64,000 bases of DNA from assembly GCF_904849725.1 (NCBI RefSeq), contig NC_058523.1:342281948-342345947 (forward strand), read 5' to 3'. Position numbers and translations under genes: made by a program. Origin of the DNA: Hordeum vulgare subsp. vulgare (Eukaryota > Streptophyta > Magnoliopsida > Poales > Poaceae). Each line of letters opens with the position of its first letter. Position 1 is the stretch's first letter. A model generated the notes under the pieces. That model searched no databases. It was not told where the DNA came from and saw nothing but the letters and a program-made list of their open reading frames with translations. This document shows, piece by piece, positions 1-10,628 of the stretch.

Positions 1-539
1 ACTTTGTGGGCCTGGGGGTCATAAACTTGAGGGAGTTTAACATGGCCCTGCTTGCATCTTGGTCTAAGAGATATCTACAGGGATGAGAGAAGCCTTTTGA
101 TACTTCATCTGTTGTCAAGTTTGGATGGTTGCAGCACGCTCGTAGCTGAACGTGCCTTTTGATACTTCATCCAACCCTTCATGATATGAAACAAATGCAT
201 TTTCTAGTTGATGTAGATAACTAAGTAGTTGTTGTTGTTAACTTGTGATGGTGTTGTTTAATCCTCACATTGCCCTCCTATGATATGATGTTTGCCAATT
301 ATTATTCGAACCAATTATTATCTGACAAAGATGAAACTAGAATGCTGATGTTCTTTATTCTTGTTCATTCATGCTTTTCCTTTTTGATACTTCCCTTGCA
401 CCAAAATAGTGCTCTTCATGTTTGGTAGCTTTGCTTGTTTTGCCGGAATGTTGATTCATTTCCGTTCCGGCAAATTTCAGGCGCTCCATATGTCCACTTT
501 TTAGTAAATGTCATGCCCAAATTTTCTCTGTTTTAAGAA

Positions 540-1763
540 TTGTCGTCTAACGACGAATACGTTATGTGCGAATACTGTCAAGACAAGCGCGGCCTTTGCG
601 ACACGCCTTTCCTAGTTGATGATAGGCGCTTCAGCATCATGTTGGATGGGGATTTCGAAGTGGATACAGTAAGTCACAACGACAAGTCTTTTTCCGTAAT
701 TAAGCATGCCTTCTTTTGCTTCAACTTATAATTTTTATTTTTTACTATTCTACTAGCGTATCCCCTCCCATGCAAGACATTATGTGTTGGATAAGATTGG
801 TTTCAGTAGTGAAGAAACTATGGAGGTAAAGATAGTTCACTTGAGGACCGAGCATGGTTATACTTTTGCCGTAAAATTGTACGATGCAGACACCTACTCC
901 TTTTTTGAATGCAAAACTTGGGTAGCACTATGCAAGGCTTATGCATTTGAGCCTAATATGCTTATCACCTTTGATATTCGTCCGGAAGATGAAATTGAAG
1001 GTAATATCGACATCTGGGTCGATGTGCACACGCCTCCAGTTCTACAATTATGTGAGTTTCTCAAGCACATTTATTAAGTAATTTATATTGTTTATTTAAA
1101 AATAGTTGACAACTTATTTCCATTGACAGCTTATTTTCATTCTTCAAAAAATGTACGGAAAAAGGTAGACATAACCTATTACTACAATGATGAAGCAGAA
1201 TTAACTTGTGAGGAGATACATCATCTTGTCCATTTTATCATTGATCTTGAGAAGTACAATACCAATCAGCAAACTTCCCCACATTATGGTCAATATGTGC
1301 CACTAGTGCATGTGGTGAACTACGGTAACATGCATGGAGATTGCATGGTAAGATTTTCTACTATTACGACATCCGTGCATCTTTTGCATAAATTCTTGTA
1401 AAACTAAACTACATTGCTAGCTACAAAGCTAATACTATGTTTTTCAACAGAAAATCCCGGAAGATTGTGTGCCTCATCTGATGTTACCAAGAGGTAGCGT
1501 TCATGTTATGATGATACGACCAACGTAGCCAGGTCAGCCTAGGTATCTGATGTACTCATGCCCATACCGGATTTCTAAAACCGATGAAGTCATGACAATC
1601 AAAGATTGGAAAAAAATGTATGGTCTATCCTGGAGAGCTACTTGGAAGCAACATTGTGCGTAGGCCAAGAATTGGAGACAAGATGATCTCCATTCTCCAT
1701 AATGGAGAGTCAGGGCCTATCTTGTTTTTTGATATTCTACCTAAGCAGAGGAGTAGGTCCTAG
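540..1763 (+). pseudogene. B3-like-domain protein gene in the CACTA element, four exons visible, disrupted
   Basis: Four coding exons can be joined in frame: 540-668, 757-1051, 1130-1347 and 1451-1763. Donors are GTAAGT, GTGAGT and GTAAGA, and each acceptor ends in AG. A likely acceptor at about 537-538 implies a further 5' exon that I cannot place. The conceptual product has a stretch (RIPSHA..., HLRTEHGYTFAVKLYD, then W-x-ALCKAY and a MLITFDI strand) that resembles the beta-barrel layout of plant B3 DNA-binding domains. A second, weaker barrel-like stretch follows in exons 3-4. An in-frame TAG at about 1526 and a frameshift near 1617 break the last exon; the reading resumes and ends at TAG 1761-1763. 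Function is inferred only: possibly a DNA-binding accessory protein of the transposon, or a captured host fragment. Confidence 0.55.
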
Positions 1764-1764
1764 G

Positions 1765-2035
1765 TTCAATGTGTTATCATGTGCTACAATGTGATGATGT
1801 GCTACAATGTGTTAATGTGATCATGTGCTACAATGTATTAAATAGTATTGGTGGTAATGACTATGATGATTATTAGCTATTTCCGAGATGATGTGATGAT
1901 GTCCTACAATGTGTTAGAGTTGACGATGATGATGATGATGTGCTACAATGTATTTTGTAACCTGTGCACCATCTAAAAGTGCACAGGTTACAATGATGAT
2001 GATGATGATGATGTGCTACAATGTGCTAAAAAATC
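1765..2035 (+). repeat. Degenerate minisatellite with TGTGCTACAATGTG core
   Basis: The motif TGTGCTACAATGT(G/A) recurs irregularly from about 1778 to 2027, separated by GATGATGATG microsatellite tracts. It lies between the gene remnant and the subterminal repeats of the CACTA element and is non-coding. Confidence 0.7.
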
Positions 2036-2049
2036 CTAATATTCATAGT

Positions 2050-2262
2050 AGTGGCGCACCATCTAAAAGTGCGCCATTAGTAAACCCACAGCAGTGGCAC
2101 ACTTCTGGGCCTACTAATGGCGCACCAGGTGGAGCGCCACTGTTATGTATATTAACAGTGGCGCACCAAGGTTGCGCCATTACTATTTATTAGTAGTGGC
2201 ATTGATAATAGTGGCGCACCAATAGTGCGCCATTAATAGGCAAAATAGGTGCGCCACTAATA
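2050..2262. repeat. CACTA subterminal repeat cluster
   Basis: Several copies of GTGGCGCACC and its complement GGTGCGCCA(C/T) occur in alternating orientation over about 210 bp. Arrays like this next to CACTA termini are the known transposase-binding regions of the superfamily; binding here is inferred. Confidence 0.7.
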
Positions 2263-2280
2263 GCCTTTTTTGTAGTAGTG
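2263..2280 (-). repeat. CACTA terminal inverted repeat (right end)
   Basis: Read on the minus strand this is CACTACTACAAAAAAGGC, the outer terminus of the transposon. The partner repeat is outside the window. Confidence 0.8.
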
Positions 2281-4150
2281 AATGAGGCTGAGAAGAAGTT
2301 ACAAACTCTTCTGAGGAGGAGGATATGAAATGGGCTCTTCGAGCGAACGTGGCAAAGGTAGTCCATGGGGATGATAACACACAATTCTTCCACATGATCG
2401 CGAATGGGAATCATAGAAAGAAGAAAATAATTCAACTCAAACAAGATGAGGGTACAATTGTAGGGCATCAGAACTTAAAATTGTACAGCTCAGGATACTA
2501 CAAGAAACTTTTTGGTGCACTCGAAGAGAACTTTGTTTCTTTGGATGAGAGTACAACTAGAGACATACCTCAGCTCTGTTGAGAAGAGAATGCGGTATTG
2601 GCAGCTCCGTTCATTGAGAAAGAGGTGTTTCACACAATAGCACAAATGAAACAAAATAAAGCCCCGAGACCGGATGGGTTCCGATTAGAATTTTGTAAGA
2701 AGTGTTGGCATATTATAAAGGGAGATCCATTACCTATGTTCCATGATTTGTTTAATGGCCACTTGCAGCTATTTCACCTAAACTTAGGAACAATAACGTT
2801 GTTGCTAAAGAAGGTGGAGGCTATTCGCATTGAGCAATTCAGACCAATATGTGTACTCAATCTCTGTTTCAATTTTTTTGCCAAGGTTGGTACGAATAGA
2901 TTGACGCATATAGCCCACTCGATAGTCCAACCAACCCAACCAACTTTCATGCCTGGAAGACACATCCTAGAAGGGGTCGTTGTCTTGCATGAAACGTTGC
3001 ACGAAATCCATACAAAGAAACTTGATGGGGTTATCTTTCAAGTGGATTTCAAGAAGGCGTATGGTAAGGTCAAATGGCTATTTCTTCAATAGGCCTGACG
3101 CATGAAGGGGTTCAATGAATGTTGGAGGGATCAGGTGGATGCCTTCATTCAGAAAGGTAGTGTTGGGATAAAAGTTACTGATGACATAGGTCACTATTTT
3201 CAGACTCATAAGGGCTTGAGATAGGGAGACTCCATGTCTCCCCTGTTGTTCAACATAGTAGCAGTTATGTTGGGAGTCCTTATTGGTCGCGCTAAAGAGA
3301 ATGAACAAGTAGGAGTACTTGTCCCACACCTTGTAGATGGGGTAGTGTCCATACTACAATATACACACGACACAATCATCTTCATGGAACACGATATCAC
3401 AATAGATAGGAATATGAAGCTTGTATTTTGCCTATTTGAACAATTGTCTATACTAAAAATAAATTTTAAGAAAAGCGAATTGTTCTATTTTGGAAGAGCA
3501 AAAGAGGAACAAGATGCTTACATGCAACTATTCGAATGTGAAATGGGATCATTACCGTTTAGCTACCTAGGGATTCCCATTCATTATAGATGATTCACAC
3601 ATAAGGAATGGAAATGTATTGAAGATAGATTCGATAGAAGACTAAGTTGCTGGAAGGGCAAGCTTATGTCTTATGGAGGTCGACTTGTGTTGATAAACTC
3701 AGTTTTGACAAGCCTGCCGATGTTCCTACTATCTTTCTTTGAAGTACCGGTAGGTGTACAAAAAAGACTAGACTTTTACCGATCTCGTATGTTATGGCAA
3801 TGGGATGAGGCTAAGAAGAAATACAGACAGGAAAGATGGGATATTATTTTCAGACCCAAAGACCAAGGGGGTCTAGGCATTCAGAACTTAGAAGTGAAGA
3901 ATAGATGCATGTTTAGTAAGTGGTTATACAGGTTATCTACTGAGATCGAAGGGATGTGGGTACAAATCTTGAGGAATAAGTACTTACAGTCTAATACATT
4001 TGCCTAGGTATCAGCTAGACCTAACGAATCACCTTTTTGGAAGGGGTTAATGAAGATGAAGGTAATCTTCTTCCAGTATGTGAAGTTTGTAGTTGGCAAT
4101 TGTACCACGACCAGGTTTTCGGAGGACACATGGCTTGGGGATACACATAC
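2281..4150 (+). pseudogene. LINE (plant L1-type) reverse transcriptase, decayed fragment
   Basis: Broken plus-strand reading frames (2325-2582, 2598-3092, 3234-3593, 3666-4007, continuing to about 4150) match successive blocks of a plant non-LTR reverse transcriptase. These include NKAPRPDGF, FRPICVLN, FQVDFKKAYGKV, MSPLLFNIV, the catalytic-site region, FSYLGIPIHYR, a MSYGGRLVLINSVL block and GGLGIQNLEVKNR. The tail begins the Trp-rich region (SEDTWLGD) that precedes the C-terminal zinc-finger segment. The catalytic Y/FADD is replaced by YTHDTIIFM, so the enzyme is dead even apart from the stops and frameshifts. The 5' part (endonuclease) is absent or lies beyond the CACTA insertion. The 3' end is cut off by the copia LTR near 4150. 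Confidence 0.85.
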
Positions 4151-4323
4151 CAGGTCATCCGGTAGATGGGCTTAGGCCAGTCCCATGGTCCAACGTCTCG
4201 GATAGTGGCACGTTCATTTAGTGACTCATTAATTAATTAACTATTTATGACGGGCAAAAATAAGACTCGGCTCGGCTCATTTCTGCAACCCGCGGTGCGC
4301 GAGCGTCGTGACGAGGCGAGGCG
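4151..4323 (-). repeat. Copia 3' LTR, distal part (left of A1)
   Basis: This piece aligns with about 57790-57855 of the copia 5' LTR (GTAGATGGGC, CTCATT..GCAACCCG, GTGACGAGGCG). It is cut off just before the position of the TATA box seen in the 5' LTR. It continues at 32922 after element A1. Confidence 0.65.
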
Positions 4324-5873
4324 TGATACGTCTCCAACGTATCTATAATGTTTGATTGTTCCATGCTGTTATATTATCAACTTGGGATGTTTTATATGCA
4401 TGTATATGCTATTTTATATCATTTTTGGGACTAAGATATTAACTCAGTGCCCAGTGCCAGTTTCTGTTTTTTCCATGTTTTTGACCTTTTTCAGATAAGA
4501 ATATTAAACGGAGTCCAAACGGAATAAAACCTTCGGGGTGATTTTTTCCATAACAGAAGGGATCCAGAAGACTTGAGAACCAAGGCAGAGGGCCACGGAG
4601 GAGGCCACGAGCCCCCTAGGCGCGCCCAGGGGGGCGCGCCTAGCAGGCTCGTGGCCCCCCTGCCTCCTTTGCCCTACCTCTTATGCCTATAAATTCCCTA
4701 AAATCCCCAAACCAACAGAGAGAGCCACAAAAATACTTTTCCGCCGCCGCCAGCTTCTGTTTCCGCGAGATCCCATCTGGGGACCGTTTTGGTGCCCTGC
4801 CGGAGGGGGATTCGGACACGGAGGGCTTCTTCATCAACACCATTGCCTCTCCGATGATGCGTGAGTAGTTCACCACAGACCTTCGGGTCCATAGCTAATA
4901 GCTAGATGGCTTCTTCTCTCTCTTGGATCTTCAATACAAAGTTCTCCATGATCATCATGGAGATCTATTCGATGTAACTTTCTTTTGCAGTGTGTTTGTC
5001 GAGTTCTGATGAATTGTGGATTTATGATCAGATTATCTATGAATATTATTTGAGTCTCCTCTTATTTCTTACATGCATGATTTCGTATCCTTGTAATTCT
5101 CTTCGAGTTATAGGTTTCGTTTGGCCAACTTGATCTATAATTCTTGCAATGGGAGAAGTGCTTGGTTTTGGGTTCATACCATGCGGTGTCCTCACCTAGT
5201 GACATAAGGGGTAGCGAGGCACGCATCATGTTGTTGCCATCAAGGGTAAAAATATGGGTTTTTTTATCATATTGCATGAATTTATCCCTCTACATCATGT
5301 CATCTTGCTTAAGGCATTACTCTGTTTGTTATGAACTTAATACACTAGATGCATGCTGGATAGCGGTCGATGTGTGGAGTAATAGTAGTAGATGCAGAAA
5401 GTACCGGTCTACTTGTCTCGGACGTGATGCCTATATGTATGATCATTGCCTTAGATATCGTCATGACCTTGCGTGATTCTATCAATTGCTCGACAGTAAT
5501 TCGTTCACCCACCGTAATACTTGCTACCATAAGAGAAGCCTTTAGTGAACACTATGGCCCCCGGGTCTATTTTACACATTATATATTCAGATCTACATAC
5601 AAAAATACCTTGCTGCACTTTTATTTATTTATTTATATTTACCTATTATCACTATCAGATCTCACCTTGCAAGTAACCGTAAAGGGATTGACAACCCCTT
5701 TATCGCGTTGGGTGCAAGTTTGTTTTTTTTGCGCAGGTGCCTTGGTGCCTCATCTTGATACTCCTACTGGATTGATACCTTGGTTCTCAAATTGAGAGGA
5801 ATACTTATCTCTACTTTGCTGCATCACCCTTTCCTCTTCAAGGGAAAAACCAACGCAAGCTCAAGAATTAGCA
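4324..5873 (+). repeat. A1 5' LTR
   Basis: 1550 bp, from TGATACGTCTCCAACGTATC to a terminal AATTAGCA. It aligns along its length with the A1 3' LTR (28009-28777 plus 32117-32921). It holds a TATA box at 4688 and a GC-rich segment upstream of it. Small reading frames in it are not considered genes. Confidence 0.88.
4688..4694 (+). promoter_or_regulatory. TATA box of the A1 5' LTR
   Basis: TATAAAT is followed by the AC/AG-rich start of the presumed transcript (accaacagagagagcc). The same arrangement occurs in the A1 3' LTR and the A2 5' LTR, which supports a conserved core promoter. Confidence 0.6.
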
Positions 5874-5884
5874 GGAAGAATTTC

Positions 5885-5902
5885 TGGCGCCGTTGCCGGG
5901 GA
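5885..5902 (+). other. Primer binding site of A1 (tRNA-Asp)
   Basis: TGGCGCCGTTGCCGGGGA is an 18-nt perfect complement to the 3' end of plant tRNA-Asp(GUC) including CCA. It lies 11 nt after the LTR end. tRNA-Asp priming is typical of the Athila/Tat branch. Confidence 0.85.
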
Positions 5903-6110
5903 GTATTCAAGTGAAGCATATCTACCAAGTACCTATCACAAACTCATCTCTTGCATTTACATTATTTGACATTTTCCTCTCGTTTTCGTCTCCCCCACTT
6001 CTAAAATAAAATTTACAAAACTATTTTCCTTTCTTTATTTGCCTTTTCATTCGCCCTTTCTTTCGCTTGCTTTCCATTTGCTTGTGTCCTTGTATGCTTG
6101 GTAAGTCACC

Positions 6111-8181
6111 ATGTCTGAAAACATTAAATTGTGTGACTTCTCTAATACTAATAACAATGATTTATTAGTACTCCAATTGCTCCTGCCACTAGTGCGGATT
6201 CATATGAAATTAATGTTGCCTTGTTGAATCTTGTTATGAAAGAGCAATTTTCCGGCCTTCCTAGTGAAGATGTCGCATCCCATCTTAATACCTTTATTGA
6301 GTTATGCGATATGCAAAAGAAGAAATATGTGGATAATGATATGATTAAATTGAAGCTATTTTCGTTCTCATTATGAGATCAAGCAAAAACTTGGTTTTCA
6401 TCTTTATCCAAAAATAGTATTGATTCATGGAACAAGTGTAAAGATGCCTTTATTTCCAAGTATTTTCCACCTGTTAAGATTATCTCTCTCGTAATGATAT
6501 CATGAATTTTAAGCAACTAGATCATGAACATGTTGCAAAATCTTGGGAGATAATGAAATTGATGATTAGAAATTATCCCGCTCATGGCCTAAGTCTTTGG
6601 ATGATTGTACAAATTTGCTATGCTGGTTTTAATTTTGCTTCTAGAAATATCTTGGATTCCGCCTCTGGTGGAACTTTTATGGAGATCACACTAGGAGAAG
6701 CTACAAAACTCCTAGATAATATCATGACAAATTATTCTCAATGGCACACTGAAAGGTCACCTACTAGTAAAAAGGCATGCTATAGAAGAAGTTAACTCTT
6801 TGAGTGCTAAGATGGATGAGTTAATGAAGTTGTTTGCTAGTAAAAGTGCTCCTCTAGATCCAAATGATATGCCTTTATCTTCCTTGATTGAGAATAGCAA
6901 TGAAAATTTGGATGTTAATTTTGTTGATAGGAATAATTTTGGTAACAACAATGCTTATAGAGGTAACTTTAATCCTAGGCCTTTTCCTAGTAATCCCTCT
7001 AATAATTTTGGCAATTCCTACAACAATGCTCATGGAAATTATAATAAAATACCCTCTGATCTTGAGAGTAATATTAAAGAGTTTATTAATTTGCAAAATA
7101 TTTTCAATGCTTCCATAGAAGGAAAACTGCTTAAAATTGATGACTTGGCTAGGACTGTTGATAGAATTTCTATTGATATTGATGCTTTGAAATTGAGATG
7201 TGTTCCTCCCAAGATTAATATGGATGAAACTTTGAAAGCTATGAGTGTTTCCATGAATGAGAGTAAAGAAAGAACCACCCAAATTCGTGCTAGACATGAA
7301 TGGCTTAAAAAGGCGTGTTCTCGTGATGAGAATCACGAAGATCTTAAAGTGCTTGGTGTGACTCCTATTGAATCCTTGTTTTCTAATGTCAATCTTAATG
7401 ATGGTGCGGCTGGATGTGAATCCACTTTGGTTGATAAACGCCCCAATGATTCGGAGTCTATTTATCTTGATGCTAAAAATAGTAAAAGTGGAGTAGAGGA
7501 TATCAAAACTTTGAATAGAGTTGAAATTACTACTTTGGATTTCAAGGAATTTAATTATGATGGTTGCTCTTTGATTTAATGTATTTCCTTGATGCAATCC
7601 ATGCTAAACTCTCCAAATGCTTATAGCCAAAATAAGGCTTTTACCAAACATATCGTCGATGCTATGATGAAATCTCTTGAAGATAAACTTGAGTTGGAAA
7701 TATCTATTCCTAGAAAACTTCATGATGAGTGGTAACCTACTATAAAAATTAAGATTAAAAATTATGAATGCCATGCTTTGTGTGATTTGGGTGCTAGTGT
7801 TTCCACAATTCCAAAATCTTTATGTGATGTTCTCGGTTTCAATGAGATTGATGAGTGCTCTCTTAATTTGGATCTTGCAGATTATACTATTAATAAACCT
7901 ATGGGAAGGATCAATGATGTTCTTATTATTGCAAATAGGAACTATGTGCCCTCAGATTTCATTGTGCTTGATATTGATTGCAATCCGACATGTCCATTAT
8001 TCTTGGTAGACCTTTCCTTAGAACTATTGGTGTTGTTATTGATATGAAGGAAGGGAATATTAAATTTCAATTTCCATTAAAGAAGGACAAGGAACACTTT
8101 CCTAGAAATAAAATAAAATTGCCTTATGATTCCATTATGAAAGCTACTTATGGTTTGAGCACTGAAGATGACAACACTTAA
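6111..8181 (+). pseudogene. A1 gag-protease (Athila type), decayed
   Basis: A start ATG at 6111 opens a gag frame that can be followed to TAA at 8179-8181 across several frameshifts and stops. Disruptions occur near 6165, at 6376 (TGA), near 6490, near 6770, at 7577 (TAA) and at 7733 (TAA), with another shift near 7985. The gag part has the Athila signature LDSASGGTFMEITLGEA..LL and Q-W-x-x-ERSP, followed by an Asn-rich linker around 6940-7060. The protease carries the Athila variant active site CDLGASVSTIPKSL (D-L-G-A instead of D-T/S-G-A) and the downstream IILGRPFLRT flap motif. No polymerase follows. Such a product would supply capsid and protease at most; this copy is not translatable as one protein. 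Confidence 0.8.
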
Positions 8182-8227
8182 ATCTATTGCCTTACGCCTA
8201 GCTAAGGGCGTTAAACGATAGCGCTTG

Positions 8228-8243
8228 TTGGGAGGCAACCCAA
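8228..8243 (+). repeat. Small conserved stem motif after A1 gag-protease
   Basis: TTGGGAGGCAACCCAA can form a 5-bp stem (TTGGG/CCCAA) with a 6-nt loop, about 47 nt after the protease stop. The same context (GCTTGTTGGGAG.CAACCCAAT) occurs after the unrelated ORF of A2 at 38087-38102. Confidence 0.6.
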
Positions 8244-9656
8244 TGAATAAATTTATTTTTGCTTTTGACTTTCTGTTTTTTTAGTCCACACCATCATGAT
8301 TCTGTTATGATTGTGTTTTTTATGTTTTAATTAGTGTTCGTGCCAATTAGAACCTTTATGATTAGTTTTGGTAATAGTTGTTTAATCATGCTGAAAAAGA
8401 CAGAAACTTTGTGCTCACGAAATTATTTTTAATTCCTATCCAGAAAGAGATTTTGAGTTGATTCTTTTTGCTGATGATTGATATGAAAATTTCCCTAATT
8501 TTAATAATTTGTGCAGAATTTTTGGGATAGCAGAGGTATACGAAATATACAGATTGCTACAGACTGTTCTGTTTTTGACAGATTCTGTTTTTGTTGTGTT
8601 GATTGCTTATTTTGATGAAACTATGGTTAGTATCGGGGGGTACGAGCCATGGATAAGTGAGAATACAGTAATATAACATCAATATAAATGGAAATTAAGT
8701 TTACTGCAGTACCTAAAAAGTTGGTGGTTTGTTTTCTTATGCTAATTATATCATGAGTTTCTGTTTAAGTTTTGTGTTGTGAAGTTTTCAAGTTTTGGGT
8801 GATGTTCTTATGGATAATGGAATAAAGAGTGGAAAGATCCTAAGATTGGGGATGACTAAGTCATCCCAATCCAAATTCAAGGACACCAAAAAGCCTAAGC
8901 TTGGGGGTGCCCCAGGAAGGCATCCTCTCTTTCGTCTTCAATCCATCGGTAACGTTACTTGGAGCTATAATTTTATTTACCACATGATATGTGTTTTGCT
9001 TGGAGCGTCGTGTATTATAGGAGTCTTTGATTTTTGTTTTATCACAATCATCCTTGCTGCACACCTTTTGAGAGAGACATGCACTCATCGTGAATTTGTT
9101 AGAATACTAAATGAGCTTCACTTATATCTTTTGAGTTAGGCAATTTAGCTCGCATGTGCTTCACTTATATCTTTTGAGCTAGATAATTTTGCTCCCATGA
9201 GCTTCACTTATATATTTTGAGCTAGATAATTTTTCTCTAGTGCTTCACTTAAATCTTTGAAGAGCACGGCGGTGTCATATTTTGTAGAAATAAAACTCTC
9301 GATCTTCACTTATATCATTTTGAGAGCGCTCTCTCTAAGTAACTTGGTAATTGGCGTGTGTTATGAAATTAGTCCTAAATATGATAGGCATCCGAAGAGG
9401 ATATAATAAAAACTTTCATATTCAAGTGCATTGATTAGTAAGAGAAGTTTGATTCCTCACAACTAGGTTTGATATATGGATATGGTAATATTAGAGTTAT
9501 GATAGTAGGGTGTTGTGAATCTAGAAATACTTGTGTTGAGGTTAGTGATTCCCGTAGCATGCACGTATGGTGAACCGCTATGTTATGAAGTTGGAGCATA
9601 ATTGATTTATTGATTGTCATCCTTTGTGTGGTGGTCGGGATCGCACGATGGTTAAC
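8244..9656 (+). other. A1 non-coding 3' internal region, first part
   Basis: No coding similarity is seen where RT and integrase would be expected. The segment 8640-8960 aligns with 51072-51370 of A2 (AGCCATGGA.AAGT, AAGATCCTAAG, GGGATGCCCC-type stretches), so it is a family-conserved 3' region. It includes a tandem repeat at 9111-9330 and is interrupted at 9656 by the nested stack. Confidence 0.7.
9111..9330 (+). repeat. Tandem repeat with CTTCACTTATATCTTTTGAG core
   Basis: About four to five degenerate units of roughly 45-55 bp repeat the core GCTTCACTTATATCTTTTGAG followed by CTAGATAATTTTGCTC. Two shorter copies occur at the homologous place in A2 (about 51545-51600), so copy number differs between the elements. 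Confidence 0.75.
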
Positions 9657-10628
9657 TGATACGTCTCAGTCGTATCTACTTTTCCAAACTCTTTTGCCCT
9701 TGTTTTGGACTCTAATTTGCACGATTTGAATGGAACTAACCCGGACTAACGTTGTTTTCAACAGAATTGCCATGGTGTTGTTTTTGCGTAGAAATAAAAG
9801 TTCTCGGAATGACCTGGAAATTTACGGGGATTTTTTTGGAATATATAAAAAATACTGGCGCAAGAATCAACCGAGGAAGTGGAGCATGGAGCCCACAAGC
9901 CCACAAGGCGCGGGCTCGCCTGGCCATGCCTGGCAGGCTTGTGGGGCCCACGGAGCTCCACCGCCTCCAATTCCAGCTCTATTTAGTCCCTTTCGTCCGG
10001 AAGAAAAATCAAGGAGAAGAGTTCATCGCGTTTTACGATACGGAGGCGCCGCCACCTCGTGTTCTTCCTTTGGAGGGCAGATCTGGAGTCCGTTCTGGGC
10101 TCCGGAGAGGGGAGATCGTTGATATGTCTCCAACGTATCTACTTTTCCAAACTCTTTTGCCCTTGTTTTGGACTATAATTTGCATGATTTGAATGGAGCT
10201 AACCTGGACTAACGTTGTTTTCAGCAGAATTGCCTTGGTGTTATTTTTGTGCAGAAATCAGAGTTCTCCAAACGTCCTGAAAATTTACGGGGAGCAGTTT
10301 TGGAAAATATTAAAAATATCTGCGCCAAGTTCCACCTCAGGGGGTGGGCCAGTGGGCCACAAGCCCTTGCTCCGCCACCACCCCCTGGTGGCGGTGGGCA
10401 GGCTTTTGGGGCCCACAGGGACCTGCCACCCCCAACTCCAACTTTATAAGTTGTCTTTCGTCCCAGAAAAAAATAAAAAGAGAAGTTTTCGTCGCGTTTT
10501 CGATACGGAGGCGCCACCACCACGTGTTCTTCATCTGGAGGGCAGATCTGGAGTCCGTCTTGGGCTCCGGAGAGGGGAAATCATCGCCATCGTCATCATC
10601 AACCTTCTCCCCTCTCCAATTCCATGAA

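Larger units (their letters stand above)
1..2280 (+). mobile_element. CACTA-type DNA transposon, right-hand part
   Basis: The segment ends at 2280 with the reverse complement of CACTACTACAAAAAAGGC, a typical CACTA terminal inverted repeat. Immediately inside it is a cluster of subterminal motifs of the GTGGCGCACC / GGTGCGCCAC type in both orientations. An exon-intron gene remnant (540-1763) and a short tandem repeat block lie further in. The left end and transposase lie outside the window, so autonomy and the 3-bp target duplication cannot be assessed. From 1 to about 530 I see only AT-rich non-coding sequence, possibly upstream intron or exon of the same gene. The sequence resumes at 2281 with LINE coding sequence, so the transposon lies inside or against a LINE. 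Confidence 0.8.

Noticed and set aside
5144..5795. Open frames in the A1 LTR (and 32281-32806)
   Set aside because: They lie within LTR sequence downstream of the TATA box, overlap each other on both strands, and differ in frame between the two LTRs; no protein similarity.
9111..9330. CRISPR-like array
   Set aside because: Units vary in length and sequence without unique spacers, in a plant retrotransposon; it is a minisatellite.
10120..10590. Simple tandem duplication of the S1 LTR start
   Set aside because: The ATCGT duplication and exact restoration of the host LTR at 25640-25650 show an insertion of a related element instead.
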